DNA of 6,280 nucleotides from Anaerolinea thermophila. GTDB taxonomy: Bacteria; Chloroflexota; Anaerolineae; Anaerolineales; DRKV01. A program made the translations under genes and the position numbers. The stretch spans positions 1 through 6,280 of the forward strand of contig DYKW01000108.1 of NCBI GenBank assembly GCA_020722405.1, in the 5' to 3' direction. Positions 1-5,351 of the stretch are shown piece by piece (positions within the stretch are counted from its first letter, which is position 1; every line of letters begins with the position of its first letter). The notes beneath the pieces are model-generated. The model made no database searches. It saw only the letters and a list, made by a program, of their open reading frames with translations, and was not told the origin of the DNA.

Positions 1-41
1 AAGAGCCTCCACTCTCTGATGAAACGAAAGGAATAAACAGA
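1..41 (+). other. Upstream leader with possible end of preceding gene
   Basis: This short stretch precedes the first gene. The frame of the first gene is open all the way to the window edge, so an N-terminal extension cannot be formally excluded. The other two forward frames close here, with TGA at 17-19 and TAA at 34-36, so an upstream gene could end in either. A ribosome-binding site (GAAAGGA, 26-32) sits 9 nt before the ATG at 42, which makes that ATG the preferred start. No -10/-35 promoter pair can be recognised in so little sequence. Confidence 0.3.
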
Positions 42-1223
42 ATGAATCAAGAAAACGTAGTTTTTTGCCCCCAGTGCGGCGCTTCTAACCCCTCAGTTGC
101 AAAATTTTGTGGCAAATGCGGCTACTCTTTTCAAAGCAGGGATGCAGGCGCTCAGATAGCGCCAGCACCTGACAGCCTGATTCAGCCGCCGCCTTTATTT
201 GGCAGCAGCGAACCTGGCTTCCCCCCAATGCCCGGCGCAACCCCGGTTGCTCCACCCACACCCTCCTGGCCACAGCCTGGGCAAGCGCCGGTTCCGCCGG
301 TTCCGCAGAACCGTCCGGGGTTGGGTGCTGTGTCTGCTTTTGATGTTCGGGCAGATAAGTTGGGGCAAAACCTTGATGGGTGGGATGATACCATTGAAAA
401 TGCAGGCGACAAAGCGGACGAGATACGCAAAGCCTTTGCCCGCGAGCTAACCGACCGGTCTATTCCCAATGTGAAGATTGAGGCGACTGTTCTCTCTACT
501 GGTGGTGTTGCCGGTAAGCGCCGCCCTTACTACTTATTGAGAGATTACGCTGGAGCAACTCTGGCGGTTTACATCTCACCCTTTGGACGTGACTTATACG
601 TTGCCTGGGATTTATTTACACGCCGCACCATTAAATGGCGCAATATTGCTATTATGGCGGGGTTGACAATAATGCTTACCTGGATTTCTACACTCTTTTC
701 CGCTGTGCTTTCTGCTACGCTTTTTGATTTTTTTTGGTCTGAGTCCTTGTCATCAAGCCCGGGGGAGGTGTTCACTGCCATTGGACTATTTGTTATCAGC
801 GTGGTTATATGGGGTGTACTACTGGGAGCAGGCGCTTTATTCATAGGAAAAGAATATGAGGGCAACTCTTTTGCGTACCTGATAAAAAATGTTGGCAATT
901 ATCAATTAGAACCAAACTGGAAAAACATTGGCATAATCGTGGCGCTGTCCTTCGCTTTTTCCATGTTTAGCGGGTTGTTGTCTTTCGTTACGCTCCTTAA
1001 TATTGTCTTGGGCGCTCTAATTTTGGGGCGCATATTGCGAGGGCAGTGGACAGCCTTTTTCTTTGAGCAACTGGACCATTTCACTTATGACGACAGGCGG
1101 GCGCTTCGGCATACAGTGCATAAATCTTTACTCAAAGCCATAGATACTGCCGGACTAAATAGCTCATTGCTGCGTAAACGAGAGTTTTACAACCAGACCA
1201 AACAAACTACCCAGAACAAATAA
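42..1223 (+). CDS. Zinc-ribbon, Pro-rich, polytopic membrane protein
   Basis: The 393-residue product opens with a zinc ribbon: C9, C12, C23 and C26 form a CxxC-x10-CxxC site. Residues about 41-92 are a Pro/Gly/Ala-rich, probably disordered linker. A mixed soluble region follows (about 98-198, with Asp-rich and basic patches). Hydrophobic segments lie at about 201-229, 245-269 and 295-330; the last is long enough for a hairpin, giving three or four membrane passes. The tail (about 336-393) is polar and basic. The ribbon is probably cytoplasmic and would bind a protein or nucleic-acid partner. The gene lies 14 nt before the ATPase gene, so the protein may anchor or recruit that ATPase at the membrane. 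I do not recognise a named family beyond the generic zinc-ribbon domain. The last gene of the window repeats the same ribbon-linker-membrane plan, which suggests the two proteins act in one complex. The start is supported by GAAAGGA at 26-32. Confidence 0.85.
   Translation: MNQENVVFCPQCGASNPSVAKFCGKCGYSFQSRDAGAQIAPAPDSLIQPPPLFGSSEPGFPPMPGATPVAPPTPSWPQPGQAPVPPVPQNRPGLGAVSAFDVRADKLGQNLDGWDDTIENAGDKADEIRKAFARELTDRSIPNVKIEATVLSTGGVAGKRRPYYLLRDYAGATLAVYISPFGRDLYVAWDLFTRRTIKWRNIAIMAGLTIMLTWISTLFSAVLSATLFDFFWSESLSSSPGEVFTAIGLFVISVVIWGVLLGAGALFIGKEYEGNSFAYLIKNVGNYQLEPNWKNIGIIVALSFAFSMFSGLLSFVTLLNIVLGALILGRILRGQWTAFFFEQLDHFTYDDRRALRHTVHKSLLKAIDTAGLNSSLLRKREFYNQTKQTTQNK
287..304 (+). repeat. Tandem 9-bp repeat in Pro-rich linker
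   Basis: GCCGGTTCC occurs twice head to tail and encodes PVPPVP within the Pro-rich linker of the first membrane protein. It keeps the frame, so copy number could vary without breaking the gene. Confidence 0.6.
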
Positions 1224-1237
1224 CCGCTTTTGATGAA

Positions 1238-3964
1238 ATGACTGCGATGAATCAGAGCGTTGGTTTACCTTACATTCACCTTATTCAACAACCGCAAGCA
1301 GACCTGATGGCGGGATTGTACGGTTATCATTTGCCTTTCCTGCCGGATTTCCTGGCTGACCACACATTGCTCAGTCAAAACCCTGTTGAACGGCTGGCGG
1401 AGGTCTTGGGTCGTCTGGAACAGCTGGTGACAGGCTTGCGCAAATATAGGAATGCCGCGTATGCGTTGCGTTTTATTGCCCAACCAGGGCAGGGCGTTAT
1501 ACAGGTGAATCTTGTTGGGCGGATTCTATCCTCTCCTTCTAAAGTGCGAGGGTATGTTGATTATATTAGCAAGGATTTACACGCACACCTCACAGGCTAC
1601 GGACTGCCCCACCTCCCCTTGCTCCAAGAGGCGTACTCCTACCCGACCAAGGGGCAACTCAGCCATCAACGAATTCCATCTCTCGCAGAAGTTGTTTCAC
1701 CATTCCGCGACTTTGCGCTTGCAGAAGTGCGCCAGCATGAGGCTTTTATTCCCTTTCGGGCCGGAAACGACGAAAACTATTATGTCATTCATCCTTATCA
1801 GGGGGCGGCAGGAACTTGCCTGGAGCCGTTTGAAGTGATGTTAAGTCAGGTTGCGCCTTCGATTATCAGCATTTATCTGGAGCCAACCGACCTGACCGAA
1901 GGCGAAGAACGTGATTTATCTGATGCTGCGCTTATCGCCCAAACTGGCTCGGATATGGAGGTGAGAACTTATAGCGATACGTCAGTGCGTCGCTGGCGCG
2001 ACCCTGGCATGGAACTGGCAGCCCGGATTTATCAGTTCTATCAAAAATCGTTAGCCGAACCCTTTGTGATGGTTGTGCAGGTAGCCAGTCCAGACCCGAA
2101 TGTTGCCTTGAGTGTCGCTCGAAGTTACGCTTCGGCAATTATCCCGGCGCAACAATCCAGAACCCTCGACTTGCAAGAGAGGTTTTTGCCCTCTAAAGCA
2201 ACCCCGTTCCTGGTTGACCGCGCTTACGCTTCCGCCGCGCAACGCACATTGGAGCAACTGATTTGGTCTCCTGGCTCTGAGCAGAGACGTTTCCCTTACC
2301 TGGTAGGCAGTCGTGCCGCCACAACTGCTTTTCGGTTTCCGGTCAGTGTTCAGGGCGGCGTTCCTGGCATTGCCGTTCGTCAAATGCCGCCCGATTTTGA
2401 GCCTGGTCCCCGTCCTGCAACGGCAAACGCGGACGAAATTCACATTGGTAATTATCGCCGGGGTGGGGTTGCGGTTGCTCCGCTGAAAGCCCTTACCCGT
2501 CATGCCCTTATCACCGGCTTTACTGGAAGCGGCAAAACCAACACAGTCTTATACTTGCTGGACCAACTTTGGCGGAAACATCATATACCCTTTTTGGTCA
2601 TAGAAGCGGCAAAAAAGGAATATCGAGCGCTTAAGGCAGTTGATGGTTTTCGTGACCTGCTGATTTTCACTTTGGGGGATGAAACTACCTCTCCGTTTCG
2701 CTTTAATCCATTTGAGTTATTGCCTGGCGTGCGGCTGGAGGCGCATTTAGGAAGGATGCAAGCCTGTTTTGATGCAGCCCTACCGCAGTTTGGCATCTTA
2801 CCTTCCATTGTTGCAGAGGCAATGCAAGAGATTTACAAAGCCAAAAATTGGCGGCTCACCGATACGGCTCTTCCAGAAGACAAGCGGCTGTTTCCCACTT
2901 TGCGGGATATGAGAGACGAAGTGATGCAAATTGCCGAACGCCGGGGATACGCCGGGGAAATTTTGCAGAACATTCGGGCTGCCGCCGTTGGGCGGATAGG
3001 AAGTTTGTTGCAGGGTAGTAAGGGGAGGATGTTTAACTGCCAAAGTTCTTTACCCGCCGATGTTATCTTCACCTCCCCGGTTATTTTGGAATTGAATGAC
3101 CTGAATGAGGAAGACAAAGCTCTTACGATGATGTTTTTGTTAATGTGGCTGCGTGAGTACCGGGAATTGCACAAAAAAACAACCTTGTCGCATGTTACGG
3201 TCGTGGAAGAGGCGCATAACGTGGTGAGCAATGTGACCTCAGTAGGCAATACCGAAATTTCTTCTGACGCCAAAGCCAAAGCAGTATCTACTTTCTCTAA
3301 TATGTTGAGCGAGATTCGGGCGTACGGGGAGGGAGTCATTATTTCAGACCAATCGCCCGAAAAACTGGCGCCGGATGCCATTCGCAACACCAACTTACAA
3401 ATTGCCCACCAACTGCGAGATAGCCGGGACAGAGAATCTATTGCCCGCGCAATGACAATGGAGAAAGCGCAACAAGATTATTTGGGCAAACTGGGTATCG
3501 GAGAGGCAGCCTTGTTTATGACCGGCATGGAAAAGGCTGCTTTTATTATGACGCCAAATTACAAGGACAGCGCTCATTTTGACGTTTTGCCTGCTGACGA
3601 TGAAGTCAAACAATTTTCATCCCCTTTCCGTACAAAGTATCAAACCGCCTACCTGCCCTTTGACGGTTGCCGATTCTGTGGCAGCCCCTGCCTTTATCGG
3701 GAACCTGTTGAATCCTTTTCACACGAAGGAATACAGAAAAAACTAAACGAAGCCATTCTTGCTTTTGATAAACAACCTGAACCGGAACATTGGAGCGCTC
3801 ATTGGCGCAAAATTGCCGAAGTGTGTCGTGAGGCGGCTGCCCTGGCAGGATGCTCCGACCAACTGGACGCGGGTTACTGTTTCCTGGCGCACAACCTCGA
3901 CTATATCCGTTTTACAGATTCCATGCGAAATTCATTTGCCGAAGCTTTTCGTGCCTTGGAGTAA
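1238..3964 (+). CDS. HerA/VirB4-like (DUF87) P-loop motor ATPase
   Basis: This 908-residue protein belongs to the HerA-FtsK superfamily of ring-forming ATPases. The Walker A motif GFTGSGKT spans residues 427-434 (K433), preceded by RHALIT as is typical of HerA/VirB4 proteins. A second strand, FLVIEAAKKEYR, has E456. Walker B is VTVVEEAHNV with E657/E658, the EEAH form common in HerA-like proteins. SDQSP at about 703-707 matches the sensor Gln position, and the Arg-rich segment RDSRDRES just after it may hold an arginine finger. Residues 1 to about 390 have no domain I recognise. The C-terminus carries CRFCGSPC (C811, C814, C818) and further cysteines C863, C872 and C881, possibly a metal site. 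Relatives pump DNA or protein (HerA with NurA, VirB4/TraC in type IV secretion), and some work in phage defence. No NurA nuclease is present here. Membrane-protein and protease neighbours favour a membrane or protein-handling role, which is inference. No Shine-Dalgarno precedes 1238; the ATG at 1247 (M4) is an equal alternative. Confidence 0.88.
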   Translation: MTAMNQSVGLPYIHLIQQPQADLMAGLYGYHLPFLPDFLADHTLLSQNPVERLAEVLGRLEQLVTGLRKYRNAAYALRFIAQPGQGVIQVNLVGRILSSPSKVRGYVDYISKDLHAHLTGYGLPHLPLLQEAYSYPTKGQLSHQRIPSLAEVVSPFRDFALAEVRQHEAFIPFRAGNDENYYVIHPYQGAAGTCLEPFEVMLSQVAPSIISIYLEPTDLTEGEERDLSDAALIAQTGSDMEVRTYSDTSVRRWRDPGMELAARIYQFYQKSLAEPFVMVVQVASPDPNVALSVARSYASAIIPAQQSRTLDLQERFLPSKATPFLVDRAYASAAQRTLEQLIWSPGSEQRRFPYLVGSRAATTAFRFPVSVQGGVPGIAVRQMPPDFEPGPRPATANADEIHIGNYRRGGVAVAPLKALTRHALITGFTGSGKTNTVLYLLDQLWRKHHIPFLVIEAAKKEYRALKAVDGFRDLLIFTLGDETTSPFRFNPFELLPGVRLEAHLGRMQACFDAALPQFGILPSIVAEAMQEIYKAKNWRLTDTALPEDKRLFPTLRDMRDEVMQIAERRGYAGEILQNIRAAAVGRIGSLLQGSKGRMFNCQSSLPADVIFTSPVILELNDLNEEDKALTMMFLLMWLREYRELHKKTTLSHVTVVEEAHNVVSNVTSVGNTEISSDAKAKAVSTFSNMLSEIRAYGEGVIISDQSPEKLAPDAIRNTNLQIAHQLRDSRDRESIARAMTMEKAQQDYLGKLGIGEAALFMTGMEKAAFIMTPNYKDSAHFDVLPADDEVKQFSSPFRTKYQTAYLPFDGCRFCGSPCLYREPVESFSHEGIQKKLNEAILAFDKQPEPEHWSAHWRKIAEVCREAAALAGCSDQLDAGYCFLAHNLDYIRFTDSMRNSFAEAFRALE

Positions 3965-3973
3965 TTTGAGATT

Positions 3974-4699
3974 ATGGGAAGGAAGGAAATTTCTCAGGAC
4001 TTTCAGGGTGAGCCTCTTTTATCAGAACGGAACGAGAAGAGGCTTTCGCCGGGTGGAGTTGCGGCAATCCAAGGCGGGGCAGATGTCCCTGTAGAAAATG
4101 CCGAATTTACCCGGCAGGCTGGAGAGCGTCTTTCGCAATCAGGAACTGATGCGATACAGGGCAAGTGGTTTGCGCCAACCGATAAAGTTGACGGGCGTTT
4201 TGCCCCCGATGATGACGAGCAAATTGCAGAGGGCGTGGCGCGTTTACGGCAGATTCAAGAAATTCAGCCGGATAAATGGCAGGAGCTCACAGAAGAAGAG
4301 AGGTTAGGAGCCTTGCAAAAAGTGGAAAATACTCTCGCCCAGGTTCAAAATCGCCCGCCATTGCCTGTATTCGCCGCATCCATGGGTCCAGGTGAATATG
4401 GTTTTTTTGATGGAAATTCCATTCGGGTTAATGCGGACGCTCTAAACGGAGACGACGTAGCAGAGCTGGTAGATACGATTGCCCACGAAGGGCGACACGC
4501 TTACCAATGGTATGCGGTTGAACATCCCAATTTTCATGGCAATAATCTTCAAATCCAGGCATGGAAAAATAACTTCAGCAATTACATTAACGGCAACGAA
4601 GACCCGGAAGGGTATCGCAAACAGCCAATAGAAGCCGATGCCTGGAAGTATGGTTCTTCTGTTAAGGATGGCGTATATCGCCAGGGAGACTTATCATGA
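3974..4699 (+). CDS. Putative effector zinc metallopeptidase (HExxH)
   Basis: The 241-residue product has two parts. Residues 1 to about 66 look disordered and hold two copies of a 13-residue motif, KRLSPGGVAAIQG (22-34) and ERLSQSGTDAIQG (51-63). From about 75 onward there is a compact domain: a helical stretch with WQELTEEERLGALQKVENTL, a beta region around GEYGFFDGNSIRVN, then the zincin helix TIAHEGRHAYQ with ligands H171 and H175 and catalytic E172. E220 in QPIEADAWKYG, 45 residues after H175, is the likely third zinc ligand. Domains of this look occur, to my recollection, as C-terminal effector domains of bacterial polymorphic toxins and in phage-related proteins, so peptidase activity on a protein target is likely but the substrate is unknown. 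There is no Sec signal peptide or membrane helix. It lies 9 nt after the ATPase gene, and its stop overlaps the start of the next gene (ATGA). A purine-rich SD-like tract falls inside codons 2-5 rather than before the ATG, and no alternative in-frame ATG is close. Confidence 0.8.
   Translation: MGRKEISQDFQGEPLLSERNEKRLSPGGVAAIQGGADVPVENAEFTRQAGERLSQSGTDAIQGKWFAPTDKVDGRFAPDDDEQIAEGVARLRQIQEIQPDKWQELTEEERLGALQKVENTLAQVQNRPPLPVFAASMGPGEYGFFDGNSIRVNADALNGDDVAELVDTIAHEGRHAYQWYAVEHPNFHGNNLQIQAWKNNFSNYINGNEDPEGYRKQPIEADAWKYGSSVKDGVYRQGDLS
4037..4075 (+). repeat. Leader motif copy 1 (metallopeptidase residues 22-34)
   Basis: This stretch encodes KRLSPGGVAAIQG, the first of three protein-level copies of [KE]RLSxxGxxA[IL]QG in the window. 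It lies in the disordered leader before the peptidase domain, 29 residues ahead of copy 2. Confidence 0.7.
4124..4162 (+). repeat. Leader motif copy 2 (metallopeptidase residues 51-63)
   Basis: This stretch encodes ERLSQSGTDAIQG. It shares R-L-S, the central Gly, the Ala and the terminal I-Q-G with copy 1, while the DNA differs at many positions. The similarity is therefore kept at protein level and is not a recent DNA duplication. Confidence 0.65.
4683..4688 (+). promoter_or_regulatory. Ribosome-binding site for the two-repeat protein
   Basis: AGGGAG lies 7 nt before the ATG at 4696, inside the last codons of the metallopeptidase gene. It supports the overlapping start over the in-frame ATG at 4705. 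Confidence 0.6.
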
Positions 4700-5013
4700 T
4701 AGAGATGACCAGGGAATCACTCACAACCTATCTGATGAGAGAATGGAGTTACTCGCCTGCCGGCGCCAATTCGGCGGCAGATAAGTTGCTTCATTTGGAG
4801 CCTGAATTGAAACAGGCATTTGAGCGATGGTTGCAAAGCGGTGAATTGCCTCAAATCCAAATAGAGACTTATACCGTGACGCGGCTGATGACAGAGTTTG
4901 GGTACAACCCGGTTGCGGCGATATTGGCGCTGGATTGGCTCTCTCGGGAGCCGGAGATTGCCAAAGCCTCGTTGGCGCGGGGTTTCGACCGGGTCAAAAT
5001 TCAGAGAACCTGA
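4696..5013 (+). CDS. Small two-repeat helical protein, candidate immunity or chaperone partner
   Basis: This 105-residue, probably cytoplasmic protein is built from two related halves. Residues 13-46 (LMREWSYSPAGA, then a helix with EPE at 35-37) align with residues 64-97 (LMTEFGYNPVAA, then EPE at 85-87) with one single-residue gap. The shared pattern is LMxEaxYxPxxA...A.D.L...EPE....A..R, where a is aromatic. It looks all-helical, with no signal peptide or membrane segment. I do not recognise a named family. The ATG overlaps the stop of the metallopeptidase gene in an ATGA junction, with AGGGAG (4683-4688) 7 nt upstream, so the two are probably made in fixed ratio. That arrangement is typical of toxin-immunity or effector-chaperone pairs, which is the basis for the suggested role. 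An adaptor between the peptidase and the ATPase is equally possible. The ATG at 4705 (M4) is a weaker alternative start. Confidence 0.75.
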   Translation: MIEMTRESLTTYLMREWSYSPAGANSAADKLLHLEPELKQAFERWLQSGELPQIQIETYTVTRLMTEFGYNPVAAILALDWLSREPEIAKASLARGFDRVKIQRT

Positions 5014-5027
5014 TTGAGAGAAAGGCG

Positions 5028-5033
5028 AAGGAT
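5028..5033 (+). promoter_or_regulatory. Ribosome-binding site deciding the start at 5038
   Basis: AAGGAT lies 4 nt before the ATG at 5038. The open frame extends upstream to a TTG at 5014, directly after the previous stop. That TTG would place this SD inside the coding region and add eight very basic residues, so the ATG is preferred. Confidence 0.6.
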
Positions 5034-5037
5034 AACT

Positions 5038-5340
5038 ATGGACACCAAATTTTTGCCGCCTAAACCCGAAAACCCCAACGAAACGGGGTACCTTTCTTCT
5101 TCCGCCAACTTGCCCGAAAGGTTAAGCCCCGTTGGTCTTGCTGCTCTTCAAGGGGTGGATGCATCCCGGAGAGATGCGCCTGTATTTTCTAAAAATGACG
5201 ATGATGATAAAAAACCGGAAACGCCAATTCCCCCCCAACCGCAGCCGGGGGAAGATGAAGACACGAAGCCTTCCGAAAGAGCGGAAGCGCACCCCAACCC
5301 CGAAACCTGGGAACATAACAACTCGATAGAAAAAGGATAA
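5038..5340 (+). CDS. Small disordered acidic/Pro-rich protein with leader motif
   Basis: This 100-residue product appears to be intrinsically disordered throughout. It has a Pro/Asn-rich start, one copy of the leader motif (ERLSPVGLAALQG, residues 27-39), then an acidic and proline-rich tail with a DDDDKK cluster (54-59), a PIPPQPQPGEDEDTKP-like stretch (63-78) and a C-terminus ending PETWEHNNSIEKG. It has no cysteines, no membrane helix and no recognisable fold. The motif matches the two copies in the metallopeptidase leader, so both proteins probably meet the same partner. It may be an adaptor, a secreted or surface linker protein, or a leader whose effector domain has been lost. It follows the two-repeat gene by 24 nt and precedes the propeller gene by 11 nt. 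A start at TTG 5014 is possible but less likely. Reading it as a real gene rests on its good RBS, operon position and the shared motif. Confidence 0.7.
   Translation: MDTKFLPPKPENPNETGYLSSSANLPERLSPVGLAALQGVDASRRDAPVFSKNDDDDKKPETPIPPQPQPGEDEDTKPSERAEAHPNPETWEHNNSIEKG
5116..5154 (+). repeat. Leader motif copy 3 (small protein residues 27-39)
   Basis: This stretch encodes ERLSPVGLAALQG. Over 13 residues it matches copy 1 (KRLSPGGVAAIQG) at nine identities: R, L, S, P, G, A, A, Q and G. Three of the other four positions are conservative changes (K/E, V/L, I/L), although the surrounding protein is unrelated to the peptidase domain. Confidence 0.65.
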
Positions 5341-5341
5341 C

Positions 5342-5347
5342 GGAGGG
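5342..5347 (+). promoter_or_regulatory. Ribosome-binding site for the propeller protein
   Basis: GGAGGG lies just after the TAA of the previous gene and 4 nt before the ATG at 5352. The overlapping ATG at 5348 is in another frame and too close to the SD to be used for this gene. Confidence 0.6.
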
Positions 5348-5351
5348 ATGT

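Noticed and set aside
728..735. Run of eight T residues as a possible frameshift site
   Set aside because: The frame reads cleanly through it as Asp-Phe-Phe-Trp at the end of a membrane helix, and no alternative frame continues into a sensible product.
2833..3393. Long antisense open frame (186 codons)
   Set aside because: It lies wholly opposite the conserved motor core of the ATPase, its product shows no motif, and codon constraint on the sense strand explains it.
1238..3964. Reading the ATPase as part of a HerA-NurA repair pair or a conjugation locus
   Set aside because: No NurA-like nuclease, relaxase, pilus or other VirB/Tra gene is present in the window, and the neighbours are membrane and peptidase genes.
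3759..4094. Forward open frame of 111 codons bridging the ATPase and metallopeptidase genes
   Set aside because: It overlaps the C-terminus of the ATPase and the leader of the peptidase in another frame, and shows no motif or RBS.
4757..4780. CTGCCG...CGGCAG inverted repeat
   Set aside because: It is a short stem within the coding sequence of the two-repeat protein with no T-tract, and is explained by GC-rich codons.
5157..5166. Perfect 10-bp palindrome GGATGCATCC
   Set aside because: It is inside the small disordered protein gene with no second copy seen and no promoter context; a 10-bp palindrome is not strong evidence of a binding site.
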